Source of the DNA: Curtobacterium luteum
GTDB taxonomy: Bacteria; Actinomycetota; Actinomycetes; Actinomycetales; Microbacteriaceae
Assembly: GCF_014646995.1 (NCBI RefSeq)
Contig: NZ_BMOI01000001.1
Coordinates: 645,018 to 709,017, forward strand
Direction: 5' to 3'
Length of the DNA stretch: 64,000 nt
The position numbers and the translations under genes were made by a program. Positions 1 through 8,739 of the stretch are shown here, piece after piece. Numbering within the stretch: the first letter of the stretch is position 1; each line of letters starts with the position of its first letter. The notes beneath the pieces are model-generated. The model was not told where the DNA came from. It saw nothing but the letters and a program-made list of their open reading frames with translations, and ran no database searches.

Positions 1-239
1 CTCCGGCGTCGGCCGAACAGCCCGCGTCGGGGTGCGGCGGCGCCGGCACCGGACGCGACGAAGGCGGCGACGGTGTCGCGGACCTCGGCCTGCGACGGGT
101 AGTCGGGGTCCGGCCGGTAGGACTCGAAGGACGCGTCGGCGAACTGCGGCGGCGGGACGAGCGCCGCGGCCATCTGCTGCGGGGTCACCTGCGGGTCGCG
201 GTCGACGAGGTGGCTCGGCGCCGAGGCGTGTTCAGGCAA
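1..239 (-). CDS. zapE: Cell division protein ZapE / AFG1-like ATPase, N-terminal part
   Basis: Only the first 79 codons are in the window; the gene runs off the left edge. The protein has a disordered start and then [19 protein letters not shown], which I recognise as the N-terminal signature of actinobacterial AFG1/ZapE-family ATPases, before a Gly/Ala/Arg-rich stretch. The Walker motifs would lie outside the window. I chose the TTG at 239-237 because a GGAGGG ribosome-binding site lies 7 nt upstream (246-251); an in-frame ATG at 260 would put that site inside the gene. It is divergent from the sulfurtransferase gene. Family assignment rests on a short stretch only. Confidence 0.68.
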   Translation of the reverse strand, partial: MPEHASAPSHLVDRDPQVTPQQMAAALVPPPQFADASFESYRPDPDYPSQAEVRDTVAAFVASGAGAAAPRRGLFGRRR

Positions 240-373
240 GGACGGCCCTCCGGGAAGCATGTCGTGCGGTGCAACGTTGCGGCTGGAGCACGGTACGTCC
301 GCGTACCGTTGCCCACAGGCACCGAGGACCGATCCTAGTCCGGTGCCCGTCCACCACCTGGAGGTACCCAGCC

Positions 374-1285
374 ATGACCGCACCGGTCGACCCGTCCGCG
401 AAGTTCGCCGCCTACGCCCACCCGGAGCGCCTCGTCTCCACCGAGTGGCTCCAGGAGCAGCTCGACGCCGGGGTCGGCGCGCCGGACCTCGTCGTCGTCG
501 AGTCCGACGAGGACGTCCTGCTCTACGAGACCGGGCACGTCCCCGGCTCCGTGAAGATCGACTGGCACACCGACCTCAACGACCCGGTGCAGCGCGACTA
601 CATCGACGGCGAGGCCTTCGCCCGCCTGCTCGGCGGCAAGGGGATCGCCCGCGACACCACGGTCGTCATCTACGGCGACAAGAACAACTGGTGGGCGGCC
701 TACGCCCTCTGGGTCTTCACGCTCTTCGGTCACGAGGACGTCCGTCTGCTCGACGGCGGCCGGGCGAAGTGGATCGCCGAGGACCGCGCCCTCACGACCG
801 ACCGAACCGAGGTCACCCCGGTCGAGTACCCGGTCGTCGAGCGCCACGACGAGCCGGTCCGCGCGTTCAAGGAGGACGTCCTCGCCCACCTCGGCAAGCC
901 CCTCATCGACGTGCGCAGCGCCCCGGAGTACTCCGGTGAGCGGACCACCGCGCCGGACTACCCCGAAGAGGGCGCCCTCCGCGGCGGTCACGTGCCGACC
1001 GCGGTGAACATCCCCTGGGCGACCGCGGCGGCTCCGGACGGCACCTTCAAGGACCGTGCGGAGCTCGACGCGATCTACCGCGACGGCGCCGGCATCGGTG
1101 ACGCCGACGAGGTGATCGCCTACTGCCGCATCGGTGAGCGGTCGAGCCACACCTGGTTCGTGCTGCAGCACCTCCTCGGCTACGGGAACGTCCGCAACTA
1201 CGACGGGTCGTGGACCGAGTGGGGCAGCGCGGTGCGCGTCCCGATCGTCCAGGGCTCCGAGCCCGGGGCGGCCCCGACCCGATGA
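374..1285 (+). CDS. sseA: Thiosulfate/3-mercaptopyruvate sulfurtransferase (rhodanese, SseA/CysA2 type)
   Basis: A 303-residue tandem rhodanese that moves sulfur from thiosulfate or 3-mercaptopyruvate to a thiophilic acceptor in the cytoplasm. The first rhodanese domain (about residues 15-140) carries DKNNWW instead of an active-site Cys and is structural. The second (about 160-290) holds the catalytic loop [12 protein letters not shown] typical of actinobacterial SseA/CysA2. The ATG follows a GGAGG ribosome-binding site by 8 nt; the open frame extends upstream to about 32 but without protein-like sequence. The stop codon overlaps the next start (ATGA), so it is translationally coupled to the SufE-like gene, a sensible partner because both handle protein-bound persulfide. 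Confidence 0.93.
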   Translation: MTAPVDPSAKFAAYAHPERLVSTEWLQEQLDAGVGAPDLVVVESDEDVLLYETGHVPGSVKIDWHTDLNDPVQRDYIDGEAFARLLGGKGIARDTTVVIYGDKNNWWAAYALWVFTLFGHEDVRLLDGGRAKWIAEDRALTTDRTEVTPVEYPVVERHDEPVRAFKEDVLAHLGKPLIDVRSAPEYSGERTTAPDYPEEGALRGGHVPTAVNIPWATAAAPDGTFKDRAELDAIYRDGAGIGDADEVIAYCRIGERSSHTWFVLQHLLGYGNVRNYDGSWTEWGSAVRVPIVQGSEPGAAPTR

Positions 1286-1767
1286 GCGACGACACCGCCG
1301 CACTGCCCGCCACCCTCGCGGACATCCGGGACGACTTCCTCGAGCTGGGCCAGCAGGACCGCCTCCAGCTGCTCCTGGAGTTCTCCGACGAGCTCCCGGC
1401 GCTGCCCGAGCGGCTGCAGGGGCACGAGGAGGAGCTCGAGCGCGTCGAGGAGTGCCAGTCCCCCGTGTTCATCACGGTGACGGTCGGCGCGGACGGCGAC
1501 GCACCGGACGTGGTCCGCATGCACGCGACCGCGCCGCGCGAGGCACCCACCACCCGCGGCTTCGCGTCCATCCTCGCGCAGGGACTGTCGGGTCTCACCG
1601 TCGACGAGGTCCTGGCCGTCCCCGCCGACTACCCGCTGACGATCGGGCTCTCCGAAGCGGTCAGCCCGCTGCGGATCCGCGGGATGGTCGGGATGCTCGG
1701 CCGGGTGCAGCGGCAGGTTCGCGCGCTGGCCGCCGAGCGGCGCGGGGGCACAGCGCCGGCGGACTGA
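1282..1767 (+). CDS. sufE: SufE family sulfur-acceptor protein
   Basis: A 161-residue SufE-like protein that accepts persulfide sulfur from a cysteine desulfurase or sulfurtransferase and passes it to a Fe-S scaffold. The N-terminal helices ([20 protein letters not shown]) and the motif [10 protein letters not shown], with the acceptor Cys near residue 60, match the family (usually GCQSxV). The start is the ATG overlapping the sulfurtransferase stop. The two-gene operon ends at a strong palindromic hairpin directly after the stop codon. Family membership is clear; the actual donor and acceptor cannot be read from the sequence. Confidence 0.9.
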   Translation: MSDDTAALPATLADIRDDFLELGQQDRLQLLLEFSDELPALPERLQGHEEELERVEECQSPVFITVTVGADGDAPDVVRMHATAPREAPTTRGFASILAQGLSGLTVDEVLAVPADYPLTIGLSEAVSPLRIRGMVGMLGRVQRQVRALAAERRGGTAPAD

Positions 1768-1813
1768 CGGACGGGAGGCCCGTGGCGGATCCGCCACGGG
1801 CCTCCCGTCCGTC
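1766..1813. terminator. Perfect 24-bp palindromic hairpin between convergent genes
   Basis: The 48-nt stretch is fully self-complementary around a central GGATCC. It contains the GGACGGGAGGC / GCCTCCCGTCC arms found in other intergenic palindromes of this window. It lies between the sufE stop and the stop of the convergent hydrolase gene, so it can terminate transcription from either side. No U-tract follows, as is common in high-GC actinobacteria. Confidence 0.75.
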
Positions 1814-1824
1814 CTCGGTCGCGT

Positions 1825-3049
1825 CTACGACGCGCGGGCCGCGCCCTGGTGCTGCACCACCTCGGTGAGCCACGCGAGGATGCGCGCGTCGAACCAGTCG
1901 GCGTCGTGGTTCCAGAGCTTCGTGTGCCGGGCCGTGTGCTGCACCTCGAGCCGGACGAGGTCCGGCCGGGCGCGCGCGAGGTCGTGCGAGGCCGAGGACG
2001 GGACGAAGCCGTCGTCGTCGCTGTGCAGCAGCAGGATCGGGACGTGCAACTCGTCCGCCCGCGCGACCATGTCGAGCTCGCGCAGGTCCACCGGCGCCCG
2101 CAACCCGGCCACCCGGTGCAGCACGGGCGCGCGGAGGACCCACTGCGCGACCTTCCGGACCGCCTTCGGCAGCCGGAGCAGCTGGCCCTGCGACTTCAGC
2201 ACGGCGTGCCAGTCGACCACCGGCGACTCGAGGACGACCCCGTCGACGAGGTGCGCCGACGACGACCGGAGCAGGGTCTGCAGGACGACCGCGCCGCCCA
2301 TCGACCAGCCCATCAGGACGACGCTCGAGGCACCCTCGCCGGCGACCCACCGCAGCGCGGCGTCGACGTCCTCCCACTCGGTGCTGCCGAGGCCGTACCG
2401 GCCGTCGACGCTCCGCGGGGCGACCCCGTCGTTGCGCCACGACGCCAGCAGGACGGAGTAGCCCGCGGCCCGGAACACCGGGAGGGCACGGATCGTCTCG
2501 GCCCGGGTGACTCCGCGGCCGTGCACGAGCACCGCCCACGGGGCCTCCGGGTCGTCGGCACGGACGACCCACGCGGGGGCCGGGCCGTTCGGGGTCGGGA
2601 CGTCGACGTCCTCGACCGGGACGTCGAGCTCGCCCGGCGTGAGGTAGAACCACCCGCCCCAGCGACCACGACGGGCGTTCGTCGGGTCACCGGCGTCGAT
2701 CGCGATGATCCGTCGTGTGACGGTGGTGTCGGTGGTCCCGAGGACCTCGCCGACGCGCATGTGGCCGGTGCCGGCGCCGAACCAGAGGCTGTAGCGCCCC
2801 TGCAGCTCGGTGTCGGCCGTCCGCTCGACCGTGACGGTGCGTGCCTGGGGGTCGACCGCGAGGATGGGGACCCGTTCGACGCGCTTGCGGTCCGGGGTCA
2901 CGACCGCCCGGGCGACCGCTGCGACCACGCCCCCCGACGGCGGCCGCTCCGACCGCGGCGACGGCCAGCCCGGCGCCGAGCGCCACGACCCCGGCCGACC
3001 GGGCCGATCGCTGGAGGGCGTCCTCGGCGGGTCGTGCTGATCCGGGCAT
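1825..3049 (-). pseudogene. Alpha/beta hydrolase with N-terminal membrane segment, interrupted by a +1 frameshift
   Basis: The downstream frame encodes an alpha/beta hydrolase with nucleophile motif GWSMGG, an acid in DDDGFVP and a terminal His in ARHTKLW, so the catalytic triad is complete. The N-terminus (MPGSARPAEDALQ, then an Ala/Gly/Val-rich probable membrane helix) lies in another frame. The two join if one base is removed from the six-C run at 2930-2935, which would give about 407 residues. This is a homopolymer frameshift, either real or a sequencing error. I take the ATG at 3049 as the start because a TAGGCT hexamer lies 7 nt upstream. Substrate unknown. If the run is really five C, this is an intact membrane-anchored hydrolase. 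Confidence 0.75.
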
Positions 3050-3056
3050 GCCCGGG

Positions 3057-3066
3057 AGCCTAGTCT
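3057..3066. promoter_or_regulatory. Overlapping divergent -10 elements of two leaderless promoters
   Basis: TAGTCT (3061-3066, plus) lies 6 nt before the GTG at 3073. TAGGCT (3062-3057, minus) lies 7 nt before the ATG at 3049. The two hexamers share two bases, so the promoters probably cannot be occupied at the same time. Neither start has a ribosome-binding site. Confidence 0.6.
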
Positions 3067-3072
3067 GCATCC

Positions 3073-3657
3073 GTGTCCGAATCCCGAGAGCCCGACGCCT
3101 TCGCCAGGCTCCGCGCGTTCGTGTCGTCCGACCGGCCGCGCACCGAGACCACCGTCACCGAGATCCCCTCCCCGTCGCGGATCGCGCCGTGGTCGCTGGC
3201 CCTCGCCGCCGACGTCTCGGGCGCCGTGCACGGCGTCGACTCCGACCTCGGCACCGGCCGGTTCATCGCCCTGTACGACCCCGAAGAACCGCAGGGCTGG
3301 GACGGCGCCTTCCGCATCGTGACCTTCGCGCAGGCCCCGCTCGAACCGGAGATCGGCGTCGACGAGTTCGTCGCCGACGTGACCTGGAGCTGGCTCGTCG
3401 ACGCGCTCGCGGCGCACGGCGCGACGTACGACCACGCCTCGGGGACGGCCACCAAGATCATCTCGCGCGGGTACGGTGACCTCGCGGCGCAGGGCGACGG
3501 CGCGCAGCTCGAGCTGCGGGCGTCGTGGACGCCGCGCGACGAGGACCTCACCGCGCACGTCCGGGCCTGGGAGGACATCGTCGCGATGCTCGCGGGCCTG
3601 CCGCCCACCTCGGACGGCGTGACCCTGTTGGCCCCGAGGAGGACCGCACGTGACTGA
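3073..3657 (+). CDS. DUF3000 domain-containing protein
   Basis: A 194-residue protein of the actinobacterial DUF3000 family, recognised from SRIAPWSLALAADV near the N-terminus, the GRFIALYDPEEPQGWDG segment and the terminal AWEDIVAMLAGLPPTSDGV. Function unknown; no membrane segments or known catalytic motif. The GTG start has no Shine-Dalgarno and sits 6 nt after TAGTCT, so the transcript is probably leaderless. The gene overlaps the ribonuclease D-like gene by 8 nt, an arrangement common in actinobacteria that suggests a linked role, perhaps in RNA processing (inference). Confidence 0.88.
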   Translation: MSESREPDAFARLRAFVSSDRPRTETTVTEIPSPSRIAPWSLALAADVSGAVHGVDSDLGTGRFIALYDPEEPQGWDGAFRIVTFAQAPLEPEIGVDEFVADVTWSWLVDALAAHGATYDHASGTATKIISRGYGDLAAQGDGAQLELRASWTPRDEDLTAHVRAWEDIVAMLAGLPPTSDGVTLLAPRRTARD

Positions 3658-4894
3658 CCCCGCACCTTCCGCGACCTCGCCGTTCGAGGACGGGCACGAG
3701 GTCGTCCGGGTCATCGAGTCCCGCGCCGAGTACCAGGCTGCCGTCGCCGCGATCGCCGCGGGACACGGACCCGTCGCGGTCGACGCCGAGCGCGCGAGCG
3801 GCTACCGCTACTCCCAGCGCGCGTACCTCATCCAGGTGTTCCGCCGCGGCGCGGGCTCGTTCCTGTTCGACCCGATCGCGATCGGCGACTTCGCCGAGCT
3901 GCAGGCCGCCGTCGTCGACGAGGAGTGGCTGTTCCACGCCGCCTCGCAGGACCTGCCGTGCCTCCAGGAGGTCGGGCTCGTCCCCACCCGCATCTTCGAC
4001 ACCGAGCTCGGGGCCCGGATCGCCGGCTTCCCGCGGGTCGGACTCGGCGCGGTCGTCGAGCAGCTGCTCGGGATCACGCTCGCCAAGGCCCACTCCGCCG
4101 CCGACTGGTCGACCCGGCCGCTGCCGCAGTCCTGGTTGGTCTACGCCGCGCTGGACGTCGAGCTGCTCCCGGACCTCCGGGACGCCCTCGCCGCGGTGCT
4201 CGAGGAGGCCGGGAAGACCCGGATCGCCGCGGAGGAGTTCGCGGCGGTGCTGAACCGTGCGCCGAAGCCGCCGCGCACGGAGCCCTGGCGCCGCCTGTCC
4301 GGCATGCACGCGCTCCGCGGCGCCCGAGCGCTCGCGATCGCACGCGCGCTGTGGACCGCCCGTGACGAGTACGCCCGCGAGGCCGACGTCGCCCCGGGCC
4401 GGACGATCCCGGACGCCGCGATCGTCGCCGCGGCCGCCGCGAACCCCGCGTCGAAGGGCGAGCTCGCCGGCCTCAAGGCGTTCACCGGCCGGGCCAGCCG
4501 CAGCGAGATCGACCGCTGGTGGGCCGCCGTCGAGGCCGGACGCACCACCGAGGACCTCCCGAAGCTCCGCGCCGCCGGCGACCCGTCGCTGCCCCCTCCC
4601 CGCGCCTGGGCCGACCGGAACCCCGACGCGGACCGCCGGTACAAGGCAGCCCGCGCCGCCGTGCTCGCGCGCGCCGAGGCCCTGGACCTGCCCGTCGAGA
4701 ACCTGCTCACCCCGGACACCCTCCGGTCCGTGTCCTGGGAGCCGCCGACGCCGATCGCGACCGAGACCGTCGGTGCCGCCCTCGCCGCGCACGACGCCCG
4801 ACCGTGGCAGGTCGAGGAGACCGCCTCGATCATCGCGCACGCCTTTGTCGAGGCCGCACAGCAGCCTGCTGCCGAGAGCAACACCGACTCGTAG
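3650..4894 (+). CDS. rnd: HRDC domain-containing ribonuclease D-like 3'-5' exonuclease
   Basis: A 414-residue protein with an N-terminal DEDD exonuclease domain (about residues 20-195) and an HRDC domain (about 215-290). The metal-binding acids are visible: VDAERASGYRY (Exo I, D-x-E), the D of ASQDLPCLQ (Exo II) and the D of YAALDVELL (Exo III). By homology it trims 3' ends of tRNA and other structured RNA in the cytoplasm. Translation starts at a GTG inside the end of the DUF3000 gene, implying coupling. The Pro- and Ala-rich C-terminal half resembles other actinobacterial members. Confidence 0.9.
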   Translation: MTDPAPSATSPFEDGHEVVRVIESRAEYQAAVAAIAAGHGPVAVDAERASGYRYSQRAYLIQVFRRGAGSFLFDPIAIGDFAELQAAVVDEEWLFHAASQDLPCLQEVGLVPTRIFDTELGARIAGFPRVGLGAVVEQLLGITLAKAHSAADWSTRPLPQSWLVYAALDVELLPDLRDALAAVLEEAGKTRIAAEEFAAVLNRAPKPPRTEPWRRLSGMHALRGARALAIARALWTARDEYAREADVAPGRTIPDAAIVAAAAANPASKGELAGLKAFTGRASRSEIDRWWAAVEAGRTTEDLPKLRAAGDPSLPPPRAWADRNPDADRRYKAARAAVLARAEALDLPVENLLTPDTLRSVSWEPPTPIATETVGAALAAHDARPWQVEETASIIAHAFVEAAQQPAAESNTDS

Positions 4895-5020
4895 GAACAC
4901 CCCAACCGGCATGCGTCCGCCCAGGCTGCGGGCATAGCGTCGGTACCGTCGCCGGGCGCTGCCCGGCCGGTCGGGGCGGAACGTGCCCCGACTCGATCGA
5001 AGAGGATCTGGAGGCCCGGA

Positions 5021-6232
5021 TTGCCCAAGGCATCAGACGTCGTGTTCGTGGACGGTGTGCGCACACCGTTCGGACGAGCCGGTGAGAAGGGGGTGTTCTG
5101 GAAGACCCGTGCGGACGACCTCGCGGTCCACGCCATGCGCGGCCTGCTCGACCGGAACAGCCAGCTCGACGGTGCGGCGGTCGACGACGTCGCCGTGGCC
5201 GCGACCACCCAGCAGGGCGACCAGGGCCTGACCCTCGGCCGCACGGTGGGCATGCTCGCCGGACTCCCGAAGTCGGTGCCGGGCTACGCGATCGACCGCA
5301 TGTGCGCGGGTGCCATGACGAGCGTCACGACGCTCGCCGGCGCGATCGCGTTCGGTGCGGCCGACGTCGCCATCGCCGGCGGGGTCGAGCACATGGGTCG
5401 GCACCCGATGGGCTTCGGCGCCGACGTGAACCCGCGCTTCGTCGCCGAGCGCATGGTCGCGGGTGACGCGCTCGTGATGGGCTCGACCGCCGAGCGCCTG
5501 CACGACCGCTTCCCGGCGATCACGAAGGACCGCACCGACGCCTACGCGGTGCAGTCGCAGCAGCGGTACGCAGCGGCCTGGGCCGCCGGCAAGCTCCAGC
5601 CCGACGTGGTCCCGGTGGAGGTGAACACCGGCGAGGGCTGGGACATCGTCACGACCGACGAGCCGCCGCGTCCGGGCACCACCCTGGAGGCGCTGGCCGC
5701 CCTCCGCACGCCGTTCCGGCCCCACGGACGGGTCACCGCCGGCAACGCGGCCGGCCTGAACGACGGCGCCACCATGAGCCTGCTCGCGTCCGAGGACGGC
5801 GCGAAGCAGCACGGCCTGTCGACGAAGATGCGCATGGTCTCGTTCGCGTTCGCGGGCGTCGAGCCCGAGGTGATGGGCGTCGGACCGGTGCCCGCCACGG
5901 ACAAGGCGCTGCGCAAGGCCGGCCTGACGATCGACGACATCGGGCTGTTCGAGATCAACGAGGCGTTCGCGGTGCAGGTGCTCGCGTTCCTCGACAACTA
6001 CGGCATCGCGCAGGACTCCCCGAACGTGAATGCCTGGGGCGGCGCCATCGCCGTCGGGCACCCGCTCGCGTCGAGCGGCGTCCGTCTGATGAACCAGCTC
6101 GCCGCGCAGTTCGCCGAGCGACCGGACGTCCGGTACGGCATCACGACGATGTGCATCGGGCTCGGCCAGGGCGGCACCGTCATCTGGGAGAACCCGAACT
6201 TCAGCAAGAGCGCGGCACGGAAGGCGGCCTGA
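5021..6232 (+). CDS. fadA: Acetyl-CoA C-acyltransferase (3-ketoacyl-CoA thiolase, FadA type)
   Basis: A 403-residue thiolase catalysing the last step of fatty-acid beta-oxidation, cleavage of 3-ketoacyl-CoA by CoA. Catalytic residues: acyl-accepting Cys95 in DRMCAGAMTS, His347 in AVGHPLASSG and Cys378 in MCIGLGQGG; NEAFAV is also present. I chose the TTG at 5021 because TGGAGG lies 7 nt upstream; no nearby ATG or GTG has a better site. The FadB-type gene begins 2 nt after this stop, so the two form an operon encoding a trifunctional-type complex. Confidence 0.93.
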   Translation: MPKASDVVFVDGVRTPFGRAGEKGVFWKTRADDLAVHAMRGLLDRNSQLDGAAVDDVAVAATTQQGDQGLTLGRTVGMLAGLPKSVPGYAIDRMCAGAMTSVTTLAGAIAFGAADVAIAGGVEHMGRHPMGFGADVNPRFVAERMVAGDALVMGSTAERLHDRFPAITKDRTDAYAVQSQQRYAAAWAAGKLQPDVVPVEVNTGEGWDIVTTDEPPRPGTTLEALAALRTPFRPHGRVTAGNAAGLNDGATMSLLASEDGAKQHGLSTKMRMVSFAFAGVEPEVMGVGPVPATDKALRKAGLTIDDIGLFEINEAFAVQVLAFLDNYGIAQDSPNVNAWGGAIAVGHPLASSGVRLMNQLAAQFAERPDVRYGITTMCIGLGQGGTVIWENPNFSKSAARKAA

Positions 6233-6234
6233 CG

Positions 6235-8373
6235 ATGACCACCACCCCGATCGACCAGCTGACCGAGCTCAGCGCCGACGAGGTCGTCACCCACTCGTAC
6301 GTCAAGCACGTGCCACTCCCCTCCGGTGGCACGCTGGCGTTGGTCACGCTCGACAACGGCAAGGACTACAAGCGCCCGTCGACCCTCGGTCCGCGCACCA
6401 TGCGCGAGCTGTCCGACGTGCTCGACACCCTGCGCGCGGCGGCGTCCGCCGGCAGCATCCAGGCGGTCGCGATCACCGGCAAGGAGTACTGCTTCGCCGC
6501 GGGCGCCGACCTGTCGCAGGCGGCGGCGCTGCCCTCGCGCGAGGTCGCGCACGAGCTCGGAGCACTCGGGCACGCCACGCTCCGCAAGCTCTCCGACCTG
6601 GGTGTGCCGTCGTTCGCGTTCGTGAACGGCATCGCACTCGGCGGCGGGCTCGAGATCGCGCTGCACTGCACCTACCGCGTGTTCTCGTCGGCGGCGCAGG
6701 GCATCGGTCTCCCCGAGGTCTTCCTCGGCATCATCCCGGGCTGGGGCGGTGCGACGCTCCTCCCTCGCCTGATCGGACCCGAGAAGGCGCTCCGCGTCAT
6801 CGTCGAGAACCCGCTCAAGAACAACCGGCTCATGGACGGCAAGGCCGCGGTCGAGCTCGGCATCGGCGACGCGCTGATCCCCTCGGTGACCTTCCTGCCG
6901 TCCGCGGTGGCCTGGGCCGACGGCGTCATCAGCGGGCGCGTGTCGGTCAAACGGTCCAACGAGCCGGGCATCCTCGAGAAGGCCGCCTGGGGCACCGTCG
7001 TCAAGGTGGCCCGCGGCCAGGTCGCGGCGAAGATCGGCACCGTCCCGAAGTCGCCGTTCCGAGCACTCGACCTCGTGGCCGCCGCCAAGTCGGGCTCCCT
7101 CGACGAGCGGTTCGCCGACGAGGACGACGCCCTGGCGGACCTGCTCGCCGGCGACCAGTTCGCCGCATCGATGTACGCGTTCGACCTCGTGCAGAAGCGT
7201 GCGAAGAAGCCCGTCGGCGCCCCCGAGGGCGTCGAGGCGAAGAAGATCACGAAGGTCGGCGTCCTCGGCGCCGGACTCATGGCATCGCAGTTCGCGCTGC
7301 TCTTCGCCCGTCGTCTCGGCGTGCCCGTGGTCATCACGGACGTGTCGCAGGAGCGCGTCGACGCCGGCGTCGCCCGCATCGGGGACTCGGTGGACGAGAT
7401 GCTCGCGAAGGGCCGGGTGTCGCCCGACGACGCGAACCGCATCAAGGCGCTCGTCAGCGGGTCGGTCTCGTACGACGCCTTCGCCGACGCCGACTGGGTG
7501 ATCGAGGCCGTGTTCGAGGAGATGTCCGTCAAGCAGGACGTCCTCCGCAAGATCGAGCAGGTCATCGCCCCCGACGCGATCCTCGCCACGAACACGTCCT
7601 CGCTGTCCGTCGCGGAGATGGGTTCGGTGCTCACCGAACCCGCGCGGCTCGTCGGCTTCCACTTCTTCAACCCGGTCGCGGTCATGCCGCTCGTCGAGGT
7701 CGTCCGGGCTGAGCACACGTCGGACGAGGCGGTGGCCACGGCCCTCGCCGTCGCGAAGACGCTGAAGAAGACCGCGATCGTCACGGCGGACCAGCCCGGC
7801 TTCGTCGTCAACCGGGTGCTCGCCCGGGTTCTCGGCGAGGCGATGCGCGGCGTCGAGGAGGGCACCCCGTTCGAGGTCGTCGCGCAGGGCGCAGCGCCGC
7901 TCGGCCTGCCGATGTCGCCGTTCGAGCTGCTCGAGCTCGTCGGCCTGCCCGTCGGCGCGCACGTGCTCGACTCCCACCACGCAGCGTGGCCCGAGCGCTT
8001 CTACCCGGGCGACGGCCTGAAGCGGATCGCCGAGCACGGGACGATCCTGACCCGCGACAAGAAGGGCAACGCGACCGGGTACGACCCCGCTGCCGTGAAG
8101 CTCGTCGCGCCCGCGAAGAAGGACGCCGAGCCCGTCGACGCCGCGACGATGCAGCAGCGCTTCGAGGACGCCCTCGCCGACGAGGTGCACCGCATGCTCG
8201 CGGACGGTGTCGTGCAGCACGTCGAGGAGATCGACCTCGGGCTCATCCTCGGTGCGGGCTACCCGTTCCAGGCCGGTGGCATCAGCCCGTACCTCGACCG
8301 CTCCGGTGCCTCGGAGCGCGTCTTCGGCGGCACGTTCCACGACCCGGCGATCGTGGGGCCCGCCTCGCGCTAG
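6235..8373 (+). CDS. fadB: 3-hydroxyacyl-CoA dehydrogenase / enoyl-CoA hydratase (FadB-type multifunctional protein)
   Basis: A 712-residue fusion of an N-terminal crotonase domain (about residues 25-290: AITGKEYCFAAGADLS oxyanion region and GLPEVFLGIIPGWGG with the catalytic acid) and a C-terminal dehydrogenase half. The dehydrogenase half has its NAD-binding loop VGVLGAGLMAS at about residue 340, LVGFHFFNPVAVMPLVEVV and a C-terminal dimerisation region. It hydrates enoyl-CoA and oxidises the product to 3-ketoacyl-CoA, the thiolase substrate. ATG 2 nt after the thiolase stop. A long hairpin follows the operon. Confidence 0.94.
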   Translation: MTTTPIDQLTELSADEVVTHSYVKHVPLPSGGTLALVTLDNGKDYKRPSTLGPRTMRELSDVLDTLRAAASAGSIQAVAITGKEYCFAAGADLSQAAALPSREVAHELGALGHATLRKLSDLGVPSFAFVNGIALGGGLEIALHCTYRVFSSAAQGIGLPEVFLGIIPGWGGATLLPRLIGPEKALRVIVENPLKNNRLMDGKAAVELGIGDALIPSVTFLPSAVAWADGVISGRVSVKRSNEPGILEKAAWGTVVKVARGQVAAKIGTVPKSPFRALDLVAAAKSGSLDERFADEDDALADLLAGDQFAASMYAFDLVQKRAKKPVGAPEGVEAKKITKVGVLGAGLMASQFALLFARRLGVPVVITDVSQERVDAGVARIGDSVDEMLAKGRVSPDDANRIKALVSGSVSYDAFADADWVIEAVFEEMSVKQDVLRKIEQVIAPDAILATNTSSLSVAEMGSVLTEPARLVGFHFFNPVAVMPLVEVVRAEHTSDEAVATALAVAKTLKKTAIVTADQPGFVVNRVLARVLGEAMRGVEEGTPFEVVAQGAAPLGLPMSPFELLELVGLPVGAHVLDSHHAAWPERFYPGDGLKRIAEHGTILTRDKKGNATGYDPAAVKLVAPAKKDAEPVDAATMQQRFEDALADEVHRMLADGVVQHVEEIDLGLILGAGYPFQAGGISPYLDRSGASERVFGGTFHDPAIVGPASR

Positions 8374-8390
8374 CCGGGCGCGTCTCTCTC

Positions 8391-8450
8391 GCACAACCGA
8401 AGTCGCCCCGCACCACGGTTCCCCGTGGTGCGGGGCGACTTCGGTTGTGC
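8391..8450 (+). terminator. 28-bp perfect hairpin after the fadAB operon
   Basis: Arms 8391-8418 and 8423-8450 pair without mismatch around the loop TTCC. It lies 17 nt after the fadB stop and is a strong intrinsic-terminator-like structure, without a U-tract. Such length and perfection exceeds what termination needs and fits the other large palindromes in this window. Confidence 0.7.
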
Positions 8451-8455
8451 GGAGC

Positions 8456-8577
8456 CGAACTCCACCGCGGACGGCGCCGTGGTCGGACGCCGCACGTCGT
8501 TCGCCCTCCGCGCGGAGAGCATCGTCTTCGCGGTGCTCCGCGAGCTGACCGGCGCCGCCGGAGCCGGTCAGCAGTGA
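8456..8577 (+). pseudogene. Possible C-terminal remnant of a lost gene
   Basis: One plus-strand frame reads as protein-like sequence ending GRRTSFALRAESIVFAVLRE then LTGAAGAGQQ and a stop at 8575-8577. There is no start codon or ribosome-binding site upstream, because the hairpin at 8391-8450 intervenes. I do not recognise the family. It may be a decayed gene end or chance in GC-rich DNA. Confidence 0.18.
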
Positions 8578-8580
8578 CCC

Positions 8581-8739
8581 TCAGACCTCCGCGCGGAGGT
8601 CCTCGAACGGCACACGGGACCCGTCGTCCTCGGCCAGAGCAGCACGGTGTGCGCGGAGATCGGCAGCGTCCTCCGTCTGCTGGAGCGGTCCAGGGGCGTC
8701 CGGTCCGACGACGCCCACGACCTCGTCGCTGCGCGTCAC
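8581..8739 (-). CDS. Small 52-residue protein translationally coupled to dxs
   Basis: The GTG at 8739-8737 overlaps the dxs stop codon (GTGA). The frame encodes 52 residues, acidic, ending AEDDGSRVPFEDLRAEV. The end resembles the C-termini of Phd/YefM-type antitoxins (…G-x-x-V-P-x-E-D-…), but the N-terminal DNA-binding region of that family is absent, so function is unknown. Evidence for it being real is the stop-start overlap and protein-like composition. It could equally be a chance frame downstream of dxs. Confidence 0.35.
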   Translation of the reverse strand: MTRSDEVVGVVGPDAPGPLQQTEDAADLRAHRAALAEDDGSRVPFEDLRAEV

